A DNA stretch of 64,000 bases from Karalla daura (lineage: Eukaryota > Chordata > Actinopteri > Chaetodontiformes > Leiognathidae). A program made the position numbers and the translations under genes. This document shows positions 1 to 15,892 of this stretch, one piece after another. Where the stretch lies: NCBI GenBank assembly GCA_029224185.1, contig CM055211.1:1242058-1306057 (forward strand). The letters run 5' to 3'. The notes under the pieces were generated by a model. That model was not told the DNA's origin. It made no database searches and saw only the letters and a program-made list of their open reading frames with translations. How positions within the stretch are numbered: the stretch's first letter is position 1; each line of letters begins with the position of its first letter.

Positions 1-99
1 GCTGACGAAATGACAGCCCGGGCGGTCAGACCCCGCCTCTTCCAAGAAGCGGCCTCGGCGCCGCAGGCCGCAGCTGAAGCTTTTCCCGTTTGTTCACAG

Positions 100-5240
<5,141 letters not shown>

Positions 5241-5599
5241 AATGTTTGTATTTATTGTGTCATGTTGCCGTGGGGGTGGGGGGGCGGGGGGGTCTGTTTA
5301 GGAGGATCGCTGAGGAGTTCATGGTTCAGGGTCCGCTTGCAGGTGGCGGCCGGAGCCGGGCTGATACGGTACAAGCACTGAACTGTGATCCTGTTGCTTG
5401 CGCTCTCCCTCTGTACGTCGTTCCCCTCCGTGCATTAAAAGGGACGTTTCACCCCAGGCCGGGGTGTGCGGGTCGAACTGTGCGTGGGCTTTTGCTTCTT
5501 TTTTTCCACCCCCCCGAACGTGCCGCGGCACGGCGTTTGGGACCGAGACCAGACGGGAGGGGGGAGGGGGGGGCTGAAACCTGAGCCGGGAGGCGGGAG

Positions 5600-5750
5600 G
5601 CGTTTGCGGGCGGCTACAAAGCGCTCTGCGCCTGCACTTCCTCCTCAACGCACTGGCGGTTGCGAGCTCCGACCGACAGGCCGCTCCCAGCAGAGGCGCG
5701 CTGAGGCCCACAGTCTGAATTTGTGTCCGTAGAATCTCTCAGGTGAGGTA
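5600..5750 (+). promoter_or_regulatory. possible nfkbiz 5' UTR exon / promoter-proximal segment
   Basis: A GC-rich stretch ends in two overlapping donor-like sites (GTGAGG at 5743 and GTAAGA at 5748), upstream of the first coding exon of nfkbiz at 6080. It could be a non-coding first exon. There is no clear TATA box. This is inference from composition and the donor sites only. Confidence 0.3.
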
Positions 5751-6079
5751 AGAGACGACGGGATTACGGCTGTTCACTTACTTTCCTGTTCTCGTTTTGT
5801 TATGGTATATAACATGGTGCGGTATATCCATACCAAAGCATATATAAGTGGACCTTCAAGGCCTGCGTTGTTCTCGGTTTACAGCTTCATTTGCATATCA
5901 ACTGTCTCCCGGTTTTAGAAACGGCGTGTTGTCATTTTTATGTTTTTTTTTGTTGTTTTCAAATCTCCAAATAGGACTGGACACCTTTCAGGTGTGTTTA
6001 AAAAAAAGAAGAAAAAAAAGGAAGGGGGCAGAAAGAGAGCAAAGACCTTGTAGCCCTTGACAGTAAATGAGCGTGAAAC

Positions 6080-9000
6080 ATGTTCGAGCCTGGAGTGTTT
6101 GAGAGCGGCCCGACCTGCCACACAGGTGAGTCCCGGAGTGCCAGGTAACTGAATATGAACACACACACACACAACCACACGGTTTTGTCTCTTGGTTGGC
6201 AAACGTTTCACATTCTGTGAAGAAGAAGAATGGGCCTCTCAATTTTACCCTCAGCGGTGAGAGAGTGATTTACAAATAGAAGAAGCTTTTCTTCTTTTTT
6301 TCGATTGCAGTATTTTCCCATGTCTTTGTAACTAGTGGCGCCTGCCGCCTGCTGTGTATTCATGGGTTAGGGTTGGCACAGATCCCTTTAAAATGTGTTT
6401 CGCCAAAGATGACAAAAAACACCTTGAATGAAATGACGTTTGTCACATTATTTGAGGTTATTCAGCGCATTTTGAATAGCCAATTTCAGCGAGTTGAAGA
6501 TGTGGCTATTGGAACACAGGTACGCATATATACAGGGAAACTAGGAATTCAAGACGTAGGACAGCAGGTACTCACTCAGTAGGTAGACTCATGGAGCATA
6601 GAATGACAATACTGCCAGACGCTTTCAGTTTTTGTTTGTCTCTAGACACGAGGAACGCGTATTCCCCGCGATCTTTTCCGTAATGTTATGAGTGCGGTTA
6701 ACTTGTGTGTTGGCCCCAGGCCTTTTCACGACCGACCCCAGGCCTCCGGACTACGCCCAGGGTGTGCGCAAGAAAAACACGGTCAAGGAGCTGCTGCTGA
6801 TGAGACGGCAGGTTAGTCACACAAAGGAAAGCACCGATGTGACAAAACAGGTTTTCTAGGGTTCGGATTTCACGCCGACATAAACGGATAATCAGAATAA
6901 GTTGTGTGTCAGATAAATGCATGCATTCGGTTTTCTCGACCATGTATCTAGATTTACGATTTTGCCCAGCGCGAGGAACAAGTTTCACATTCTTCCTCAT
7001 CTCGGATGCAGGTGTGCGTGTGCGTTTGTTTAGTTGCACAACAGGTTCTCGGTATGCAAATAATCGCAGCGCTGTGCCAAAGGTTAGTCGGTTGTGGAAG
7101 TAACCTCAGGTAACCCGTCCTCCCTCGCGTGTAAAACCTGTCGTTTCAGAACTGGGGCTGCTCGCAGGATGACGGCGGCCCAGAGCGCAAATTCAAAATC
7201 CCCAAATGTGAGGGTTTCTCCAGCTGCGCCGGCGCCGAGAGCCCCGACGTGGCGAATGGAGCCGCGATGGGAAACGGTGTGGTCGAGGCCTGCCTGCGGC
7301 AGGGGCCCACGTCGCCGCTGTCGCTAGCTGCCGGAACCAAGCTGACCCTGTTCCACTGGCAGATCCAGCAGGAGGCCAGGAAACTCGGATCCGCCTCCCT
7401 GGAGATGCTGAACACGCAGGACGCCGACGGTGACACGTGCGTCAAAGTCTCCTATGGAGGACACTGATATTTGAAATGATTGAAACACTCGGAACAGTTA
7501 ATATCCATGCCTGGAGCATTAGATGAGTGAAAGTGGCGACGGAAAGCTGTGGCTTGCCTAGCAAACGATCGACCGATGAAGTAATGAGTCACTGATTGAA
7601 ATGGTTAATGGTGGAATGGGTAATGATTGAGTGTGTTCTCAGATGCCTCCACATCGCGGTGGCGCAGGGCCGCCGCGCCCTGGCCTTCGTGCTGGCCGCC
7701 AGGATGTCCGCCGCCGGCTGCCTGGACACGAAGGAGCACAACGGGCAGGTACGCACGCACGCGCTCGCCACCCGCCGCAAACGCGTCCCCTTTTGAGGCC
7801 GCGAGTTTTGACGCCCCCCCCTCTGTGGTCCCCCCACCCCCACCCCTTGGCGCGCAGACGGCTCTGCAGATCGCCGCCGCCGTCGACCAGCACCTCATCG
7901 TCCGGGACCTGCTGGCGCACGGGGCGCAGGTCGACATGCGTGACCTGTGGGGCCGCTCGCCCCTGCACGTGTGCGCGGAGAAAGGCCACGTCCTCAGTCT
8001 GGAGGTGATGCAACAAACAACAACAAACAGTGACGACCAAGAAGACAGCGAAGACAACAGCAACAATAACAACAATGTCAACAGCTTGAACGATAACAGC
8101 GGCATCTCAGCATATAGATAGATAGAGAAGAGAGAGGGACAGTGACATTAGCAACATTCCAGCAGATGGAGAGAAGAGAGAGGGACAGTGACATTAGCAA
8201 CATTCCAGCAGATGGAGAGAAGAGAGAGGGACAGTGACAACAGCAACATTCTAGCAGATGGAGAGAAGAGAGAGGGACAGTGACAACAGCAACATTCCAG
8301 CAGATGGAGAGAAGAGAGAGGGACAGTGACAACAGCAACATTCCAGCAGATAGAGAAAAGAGAGAGGGACAGTGACATGAGCAACATTCCAGGAGATGGA
8401 GAGAAGAGAGAGGGACAGTGACAACAGCAACATTCCAGCAGATGGAGAGAAGAGAGAGGGACAGTGACAACAGCAACATTCCAGCAGATAGAGAAAAGAG
8501 AGAGGGACAGTGAGATTAGCAACATTCCAGTAGATGGAGAGAAGAGAGAGGGACAGTGACATTAGCAACATTCCAGCAGATGGAGAGAAGAGAGAGGGAC
8601 AGTGAGATTAGCAACATTCCAGTAGATGGAGAGAAGAGAGAGGGACAGTGACATTAGCAACATTCCAGCAGATGGAGAGAAGAGAGAGGGACAGTGAGAT
8701 TAGCAACATTCCAGTAGATGGAGAGAAGAGAGAGGGACAGTGACATTAGCAACATTCCAGCAGATGGAGAGAAGAGAGAGGGACAGTGACATTAGCAACA
8801 TTCCAGCAGATAGAGAGAAGAGAGAGAGGGACAGTGACATTAGCAACATTCCAGCAGATGGAGAGAAGAGAGAGGGACAGTGACAGTTAAAGATAAGAAG
8901 TAGCAGCAGGAGTAGCAGCAAGTAAAGCAGTAACAGTCAAAATGAAAAAAACAACAGCAACATTATCATGATAATATCATGACGTCATAACCTGGACACA

Positions 9001-10465
9001 GCACAGGAGATAACACATTTCAACAGGCACTTGAAAAGTCAGTCAGTGGGACTGAACTTTGTCCGAGCTGTTAATCTGTAACTAACTGTGACTCATGGAG
9101 GCTGTGTGTCTGCCCCACAGACCTTAGACTCTGCACCCGATTAGTAAAACATACACATAAACCCATTCGTACCTCCTCAACCTTTATGACTTTATGACTG
9201 GCCTTCGTCCAGATAGGGTGACGGAAATGGCACCTAGCCGGGGGTCCAACTGCGCTTTGTTAATATTTCCTGTTTTTTTTTTCCACAGCGTTAATATTTC
9301 CTGTTTTTTTTTTCCACAGCACATCTGGAAGTTCGCTGTCGAGAGCGGCCGGACCGTCGACATCGAAATGTTCAACTATGACGGTGAGGCCGCTTGCCCT
9401 TGGGGCCGAGACCTTGCATTTCGTGTTCTCCTGTGAAGCACGATGCGACTCCGAGCGTCTGTGTGCAGGGTTTACGCCGCTGCACGTCGCCGTCCTGTCC
9501 CACAACTCGGTCGTCAAAGAGCTGCGGACCCTGAAGAACCCCTGCTCCTACATGACCACGGAGCTGAAGCAGAGGAGACGCATGTTCGCCGCTTGCGTTA
9601 AGATTTTGCTTCACATGGGCGCCTCCATCGGGGCAAAGGTATGTCTCGCCGTCCCGCAGTGTTTCCTGTTGAGGAAACGGTTGGCTCTCACGCTCACTCC
9701 CTGCTTTCTTAGGATCTGAAAAGCGGCCGGACCTGTCTGCACATGGCGTCCGAGGAGGCAAACGTGGAGCTGCTCGACGTTTTCCTGGGGCAGCGGTCGT
9801 CGCTGTCGGTCGTAAACGTCCAGGTGAGTTGCTGGGCCGGGCTGGACGGGCGGCGTCCGGCTGCGCCGCGGCGTGACGCTGTGCCTGCGTGTCGGCAGAT
9901 GTTCAACGGGAACACGGCGCTGCACATCCTCGGCTCGCTGCAGGGCCAGCAGGCTCAGGTGGAGGCGGTGAAGAGGCTGATGAGGAAGGGCGCAGATCCC
10001 GGGAGCCGCAACTTTGAGGGCGAGCTGCCAGCTCAGCTGGTGCCTGACGGACCCATCGGTGACACGGTGTGTGTGTGTGTGTGTGTGGGAACCAATCCCT
10101 TTTTGCCTGGTCAAAAATGTGAGGCATGTGAAAACAACGGTAACCTGGATCTTTGTCTTACACAACTATCCCCGTTACACAAAATGGATAAAAAAAATAA
10201 GTCGACAGAACCCTGCTAAAAGAACAAAGACAAGTCTTTTGTACATAAGTATGACATATCAGACGGATAGATAGATGGATTGACAGATAGAAAGTTCTGT
10301 CAGTGAAATTCAAGTAATGCTCCATGTTGTACTTCAAATGAAAAAGTTAAACTTGTTTTTGAGTTCTCTCTCTCTGTCTCTCTGTTGCTGCTTATGCTCT
10401 AATGATTTTTTTCCCTCTCCCCTCAGGTGCGGCAGATCCTCAAAGGGAGGTATCTTCATGCTTAA
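6080..10465 (+). CDS. nfkbiz: NF-kappa-B inhibitor zeta (I-kappa-B-zeta), complete, compact form
   Basis: Inducible nuclear ankyrin protein that binds NF-kappa-B subunits on chromatin and activates secondary inflammatory genes. Exons: 6080-6125 (ATG, A at -3), 6720-6811, 7150-7436, 7643-7748, 7858-8004, 9320-9383, 9479 or 9469-9638 (the in-frame start is 9469), 9713-9823, 9899-10066, 10427-10465 (TAA); phases close to 409 residues. Exon 2 encodes GVRKKNTVKELLL, matching the OCA-type motif of I-kappa-B-zeta and POU2AF proteins, which separates it from NFKBID and BCL3. Ankyrin repeats begin near residue 138 (DADGDTCLHIAVAQGRRAL, then HNGQTALQIAAA, GRSPLHVCAEKGH, GFTPLHVAVLSHN, SGRTCLHMASEEA, NGNTALHILGSL) and the end PDGPIGDT-VRQILKG matches the zeta C-terminus. 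Human zeta is about 718 residues; here the region between OCA motif and ankyrins is only about 95 residues, and no clear basic nuclear localisation cluster is visible. Confidence 0.92.
8110..8885. repeat. 46-bp minisatellite (about 17 copies) in nfkbiz intron 5
   Basis: The unit contains GAGAAGAGAGAGGGACAGTG followed by ACATTAGCAACATTCCAGCA; successive GCAACATTCC starts at 8151, 8197 and 8243 give a 46-bp period. Copies differ at a few recurrent sites (ATTAG versus AACAG; GATGG versus GATAG). Because 46 is not a multiple of three, all three minus-strand frames are open over long stretches, giving false repetitive ORFs. Confidence 0.93.
9259..9320 (+). repeat. tandemly duplicated 3' splice acceptor of nfkbiz exon 6
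   Basis: A 31-bp segment (TTAATATTTCCTG, T10, CCACAG plus CG) occurs twice in a row, so two complete polypyrimidine-AG acceptors lie at 9287-9288 and 9318-9319. Only the downstream one keeps the nfkbiz frame. Confidence 0.85.
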
Positions 10466-13400
10466 TTCGAAGCTCTAAAACAAAACTGTCAGTCAGACAG
10501 TCCAGTCTAAGAAAATACGATTTGCCGAAACAAGGCAGATCCTAGTTGTTTCAGTGAAACAGTTGTGAGTTACTATGTAATGCCTAGAGATTCCGTCAGG
10601 TTGTACAGAAACTTCTACCCGAGCTCCTTTTGTCCTTTTGCAAGTGTATTGTTTGTGCTAATCTATGAAGAGAAACTCACATTTTAGTCATCCTGGTTCT
10701 GAGCTGAGTGTTCCCAGGTGACGGTGAAGCTCGGAGATCAGCGTATGGGGAAACTACGTATGCGATGTGTGCAAACTTTTGATTTATCCATTTGATTTTT
10801 TTTTTTTAATATCTTTTTGTGTGCTTTAAGTATGTAACGGTGTGTATACTCAATGGTAGGACGTTATGTTTGTCGAACTCTAGTTTAGTGAAAGACGTCT
10901 AGCTTGATTGATTCTAATAAGATGACAGAATTTGAAGTGTGAACATTTTCTAATCATGTCTTTACACATACACTTGTATACTTGCAGTTGTCTTCATAAA
11001 ATGTGTTATCCACCATCTGGTTGTTGTGTATGTGTGTGTGTGTGTGTATGAAATCTCAAAATGAGTATCATTGTACATATTCAGATAGTTTTATCATTTT
11101 AAATTGCATATATTTTAGTTTTGCGTCTGTTTTGTCTTTATGACAGAGACAGAAAGAGAAAGATTGTTAATACTGATAGATTAGCTGATTTTGATAACAT
11201 GACGACTGTGTCTTCACATTTGTTTGGTTTGCAAAATGACACAAACACTACGGCTTGCGTCGAAGATTCTGGTGTGTCGACAGCTTTTGGAGGCGTGAAA
11301 TCGCGTGATTTCGTTACGTCCGGTACCTTGAGGCCAGACTGCAAAACGACTGTACATGCACAGGTCGGACAAAGGAGGAGGGTTTGAAAATGTGACGTTA
11401 CAAACAATACAAGAACGATATAACGGAGTGCATCTGTAGTTCTCAAGACATTCGAAGAAAACACAAGGCACTGAGGAAAACATCCAAGGAACTCCTCTTA
11501 CAAAAAAATAGAAGGCCTGTATTGGAACGGCTATGTCATGATGAAATGGTGAAAATACATTAGTGTATTAGGGCGATATTAACGTTTGTTTTCCGCTCAC
11601 TTTTTGTCTCCCCGACAACATTATTCCTCTCCTACAGCGTCCCTTACACTTACGTACGCGCATTGCAGATTATGCTCATTTGGTAATGCCATCATTCAGT
11701 GAATTTTAGAACAGCCGATAGATACCTCCATGAGAGTTCACAGAGTTTTCACTCCTTCACATGCGTGGCGTGTCCCTCCGTATTGTTTGCCGAGGGGACA
11801 GAAAACCAATGTTGCTACTTTGCGATGGATCAAAAGATGTGCCAAACCCCGTCTCGTCCTCTTTCCGTCGACCTCCGGGGGAAAAAAGGAAACGGAAGCT
11901 GACGTCACAAACTCATCCACATGACTTCGCAGTGTTCTACCAAACGGAAGAGGTCAGAGAGGCAAAGCTATTCGTGAGTCCAGGGCTGACTCGGTCACGC
12001 TTGTTTGGGCTGACAGCATCGTGAACGCTTGATTTTTTCTGGTATCTGAAAACACACCATTTTAATGAGGCCTTTGGTCTCCAATCCTCCCCTACACACA
12101 CACACACGCACACACACGCTCACCCCCCACCCATGATTTGATCTTGTTATTGAGCGACCTTGAGTAGCTTGAAAGGCGCTAAGTTATTATCATTATTATC
12201 ATCCCCAATTAAACTCATTACTCCCCAGGACGCCGCAATAGATGCATTGCATGATGCAACGTCTATCAGCACGATACCTACGAGATCAAATTAGACGTTC
12301 ACACCTAACGGGCAAAACAAACATCGGCCTGACTAGAGGGGAGGTGTTCCTGCAAGGGAGACGCCTTGAAGCCACCGAGGAACGTGCCCAATTAAAGGTG
12401 TTAAAAAAAATACGGCGTTCAGGAAAACACGCAAGTCTCTGACGCAGTTTTCCCTCTCTTACCATGGAAAAACTCTGAGGTCAGTTGAGCAGGCCGCTTT
12501 GACGCAGTACAATACAGAACGATACAGTTTTGATCTGATTCCTTACCTCCTCTTCAGTAGTGGTGGTTGGTGCTTGGCACAATGCAGGCCTGCATCCTGA
12601 CCGCGGTGAGGGTGAGGGTGAGGGTGTCTGGGCAACACAGTGGATTCCAAAATGGATTTGGAGGTTGAGTGCAAAGATAAATCAACAATCTATATAATAG
12701 AACACGAGAATGAAACATCAGGGGAGCGAAGTGAGAACGGCATAACTCAAATGTGCCACGCCACACCTGTGTAACTCTAACATCTGGCCTCAGCAATGCA
12801 TCTCTCCGGATGAAAACGCCTCAACAAAAGTGCAAGGCCCCAACCGTGAAAGGTGCGAGCTCTGGCAGTCGTTCTACAGCGGCGCTGCTCCTGGCATTCA
12901 GCATGGATGCAAAGAACATGGAGCACCTGGAAGCATCATGAAGACGAAATAAGATCGGGAAATTCCGTGAATGGTCATTTCCTCTGCGTGGTACTTCTGA
13001 ATACCTACTGATAGGGCCTGTGCAACTGCACAGGACGTTATGCAGCTGGAGCAGCTTTGTGCAGGAGCAAGGGGAAAGTTAATATATACGTTGTTTATTA
13101 CAGACCTACACTAATAAATCTATCCTTTCAACCAGTTTTCAACCCACTTCATATGAACGTTGCCAGTAGATTTGTTTCTTTGTTTTATTCATTTACATCG
13201 ATGACAATTTATACACAAACAGTATAATTTACTCTTATTTATTCTATTTATGTGTATGTAGAAGTGCTTGATATGCCTTGACTGCAACTCCAGAGAAAAA
13301 TAAAGCTCTCTGACTAAAGACAAAAGGTGTTTGATGATAAGGGGTCAAACATGACATCAAGAACGAGGACTGTAACAATGGGAGGGTGATGATGGAATAA

Positions 13401-13472
13401 CATAAATTAGCTGTCAGATGGTGAGTCCCACCATTTCTCCTGACCCTGGCTGCCTCCTCCTCCTCCTCCCTG
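10466..13472. other. intergenic region between nfkbiz and the TAAR array
   Basis: The first part is probably nfkbiz 3' UTR (AT-rich, no sure polyadenylation signal found). Visible items are a GT run near 11030-11048, a CRE palindrome TGACGTCA at 11900-11907, a sequence at about 12150-12210 (GAGCGACCTTGAGTAGCTTGAAAGGCGC followed by TTATTATCATTATTA, written here as two parts) resembling the 3' tail common to fish retroposons, and a kappa-B-like GGGAAATTCC at 12957-12966. No ORF here looks like a gene. Confidence 0.6.
12150..12212 (+). mobile_element. possible retroposon 3' tail
   Basis: GACCTTGAGTAGCTTGAAAG followed by GCGCTAA and a TTATTATCATTATTATCAT tail resembles the 3' ends of L2-like LINEs and dependent SINEs frequent in fish genomes. 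Only the tail is present. Family assignment is from memory. Confidence 0.35.
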
Positions 13473-14462
13473 ATGGACAGCACTGAGGGCTCCTCACTCT
13501 GCTTCCCCAACCTCAACTCCTCCTGCAGGCGGCTGCTGCTGAGACCTCCAGCTGACACTGCTCTCTTCTACAGCCTGCTGGCCCTGGTCTCTCTGCTCAC
13601 TGTCACACTCAACCTGCTCGTCATCATCTCCATCTCACACTTCAAGCAGCTCCACACTCCCACCAATGCCCTGCTCCTCTCTCTGGCTGTGTCTGACCTG
13701 GTGGTGGGGCTGCTGGTCATGCCTGTGGAAAGCCTGCGATACCTGGAGACCTGCTGGCTGCTGGGGAGGTTGATGTGTGCTCTCACTCCCTACATCTCAT
13801 ACTGTTTGCTGTCTGCCTCTGTTGGTAACATGGTGCTCATATCCATAGACCGCTACCTGGCCATCTCTGACCCTCTGCTCTATTCCTCTAAGATCACTCT
13901 GAACAAAGTAAAGCTTTCAATCTGTCTCTGCTGGGCCTGCTCGATTCTTTACAATGGCTGTATTCTGATGGGCCACTTAGCACAACCTGACAGGTTCGCA
14001 TCCTGCCATGGAGAGTGTGTGGTGGTCATCAGCCACATTGCAGGAACCCTAGATCTCTTTATCTCTTTTGTCGGGCCCTGCAGTGTCATGGTTGTTCTCT
14101 ATATGCGGGTGTTTGTGGTTGCTATAAGCCAGGCACGTGTCATTCGTATGCAGACTGCTGCCAACACTGTCCCTGCAGCTCAAAGTGTGAAAAAGTCTGA
14201 GAGGAAGGCTGCCAGGACTCTGGGGATTGTCATCGCTGTGTTTCTAATGTGCTTCTGCCCATATTACTATCCTGCTCTCGCAGGTGAGGACTTCTCTTCT
14301 AACTTATCATACCTTGCAGCTTTGTCCTGGGTCATGATGATAAACTCCTGTTTGAATCCTCTGATTTATGCTCTGTTCTACCCCTGGTTTAGGAAATCCG
14401 TCAAACTCATCCTCACCCTCAGAATACTGCAGCCTCAATCTCAGGAGGTCAAAATGCTTTAG
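13473..14462 (+). CDS. trace amine-associated receptor, array gene 1 (S3.32/D5.42 type)
   Basis: Single-exon class A GPCR of 329 residues, expected in ciliated olfactory neurons as an amine-type odorant receptor. Start is MDSTEGSS, the only ATG in frame. The N-terminus has Cys10, Cys18 and an N-glycosylation site NSS at residue 15. Seven hydrophobic segments are present with SDL (D2.50), ETCW in ECL1, C3.25, DRYLA, ECL2 CHGEC, P5.50 (FVGPCSVM), CFCP in TM6 and the TAAR fingerprint NSCLNPLIYALFYPWF in TM7. Position 3.32 reads Ser; TM5 LDLFISFVGP gives Asp5.42. Nearly the same as gene 7 (differences include K versus R after TM1). The promoter-proximal block common to other members is largely missing upstream. 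AATAAA at 14744. First gene of the array; TAAR subfamily number cannot be given. Confidence 0.93.
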   Translation: MDSTEGSSLCFPNLNSSCRRLLLRPPADTALFYSLLALVSLLTVTLNLLVIISISHFKQLHTPTNALLLSLAVSDLVVGLLVMPVESLRYLETCWLLGRLMCALTPYISYCLLSASVGNMVLISIDRYLAISDPLLYSSKITLNKVKLSICLCWACSILYNGCILMGHLAQPDRFASCHGECVVVISHIAGTLDLFISFVGPCSVMVVLYMRVFVVAISQARVIRMQTAANTVPAAQSVKKSERKAARTLGIVIAVFLMCFCPYYYPALAGEDFSSNLSYLAALSWVMMINSCLNPLIYALFYPWFRKSVKLILTLRILQPQSQEVKML

Positions 14463-15363
14463 ACACTGCAGAAATAACCAGTGTTTGGTCTCTTCCTTGC
14501 ATTTTATGTCTCCTCTGTTCCTGTGCGTCAGCACTAAGAGCCTGCCCCGGACTGTACATTAAACACCACACATGCTTGTTTCAGCTACAGAATATTGCAC
14601 AAGCATGCTGACAAGCTTTGAACTGATAATCCTTGTTTTTTTTATTCTTTCGCCAGAACATGTCCTGTCAGTTGTCTTCACCTGGTTGCCATGAGTAAAC
14701 ACAACATTAATATTTTTCAGGCTGTTAAACTCTCATACAGTATAATAAATTGTGGTAACATGAAAACACCTGGTCTGAGAGCCTCTCTGGTCTGCACTTG
14801 GTCTGCGCCTCACCATCACCATTATTCTGTACAGGGCTGTATCTCTTGTCATTAGGACATTTGGACAGTACCACTAGAATGTGCTGCAGGGCTGTGGCAT
14901 ATTATGAATTTAATATTTTCCAGACCCTTAAAACAAGCACTTCAGGACTAAAACAAGGACTTTTCATGTCCAGTGTGTTTCCTGGCTTCTCGCTTTAGGA
15001 GCCCTGGGAGAGACTCCAGCAGGAGCATGTGACATCATGTGGGCACGAAGCAGGTTCAGGCTTAGTTATGGGTTTACATGGAACTGTATATGTATGAAGT
15101 CTGTTGGCCTTCATTTTTAATCTTTGTAATTCACACTGTATGTGCAATACAACTTATCAACATGTTGAAAACAATGTACAGAGACTACAAGCGTAGATAA
15201 AATGTAAGTGTTAAAGAAAACACAGTGACACAGCTGATTGTGGTCTGGAGATTACTCACACAATTGGAACACAGTTGAATGACAACAGCCAAAAAGGCCA
15301 AAGGTGACTGGCGGCACCGATCCAGCGGGTGGTGCTCTAGTCGACTGCCTATATTACCTATGC

Positions 15364-15565
15364 CAGGGGTAGGGAACCTGTTCCACAGAGAGCCATGTGG
15401 CTGCAGGTTTTTGTTCCAACCTATCCAGAGGACAAACACTGACCAATGGACTGTCTGAAGACTCGGATCAGTTGATTGAATAATCCAAATCAGGTGTGCT
15501 GCTGCTTGGTTGGAACAAGAAGCTGCAGCCACATGGCTCTTTGAGGGACAGGTTCCTTACCGCTG
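15364..15565. mobile_element. hAT-like MITE, 202 bp, with 8-bp target duplication
   Basis: Long imperfect inverted repeats of about 60 bp: the left end CAGGGGTAGGGAACCTG is complementary to the right end CAGGTTCCTTACCGCTG. Flanks are ACCTATGC (15356-15363) and GCCTATGC (15566-15573), an 8-bp duplication with one mismatch, the length typical of hAT elements. No transposase is encoded. Confidence 0.75.
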
Positions 15566-15744
15566 GCCTATGCCAAGAACTGGCTCTGGCTCGGGGCAGA
15601 GCCTCACGTTTTGATGTGTCATTTGTATGTGTAAGGTCAGCGGTTTTTGAGATACTGCGCGCTGAAATTTTGTCATAATAATAAGAAGAAGACTAAACAC
15701 GCATAAGAACAATAGTACTCCCTCCCGGAGCACTAATAAGATAA

Positions 15745-15892
15745 TGCAAAGAAGTAGGGAGGGAGATGTGATGAAGATCATGAGGGTGAAGAAAAGTTGC
15801 GTCATCTATCAGGCGTTTCCAGAGGAACGAGGGCCACTTGGAGGAGGATAAATCAGCTGTCTGATGCAGAGTTGCAGCTCCTGTCCTCCCTG
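15745..15892 (+). promoter_or_regulatory. shared TAAR promoter-proximal block, gene 2
   Basis: A block beginning near GTAGGGAGGGAGATGTGATG and running through GCGTTTCCAGAGGAACGAGG to the start codon is nearly identical upstream of genes 2-6, 8 and 9. It contains an upstream in-frame ATG 96 bp before MDNTEGSS. Likely 5' UTR plus core promoter; no canonical TATA box. Confidence 0.45.

Larger units (their letters stand above)
14463..15892. other. spacer between TAAR genes 1 and 2
   Basis: Non-coding spacer of about 1.4 kb with AATAAA at 14744 and an inserted hAT-like MITE (15364-15565). It is closely matched by the gene 7-8 spacer (27320-28747). The last ~150 bp (from about 15745) match the block upstream of genes 3-6, 8 and 9. 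Confidence 0.85.

Noticed and set aside
6362..6380. TTAGGG-like words (also near 4404 and AACCCTAAC at 50497, 57241 and 63945)
   Set aside because: Only one or two telomere-like units; expected by chance or repeat-borne.
8078..8571. Minus-strand repetitive ORFs over the 46-bp minisatellite
   Set aside because: All three minus frames are open because of the repeat; a product of composition.
8980..8987. CRE palindrome in the nfkbiz intron (and one at 11900)
   Set aside because: Single octamers at about the chance rate and without the neighbouring E-box; not claimed as regulatory.
15797..15892. N-terminal 32-residue extension of TAAR genes (361-residue version)
   Set aside because: Hydrophilic, absent or frame-broken in genes 1 and 7, and not a TAAR feature; treated as 5' UTR.
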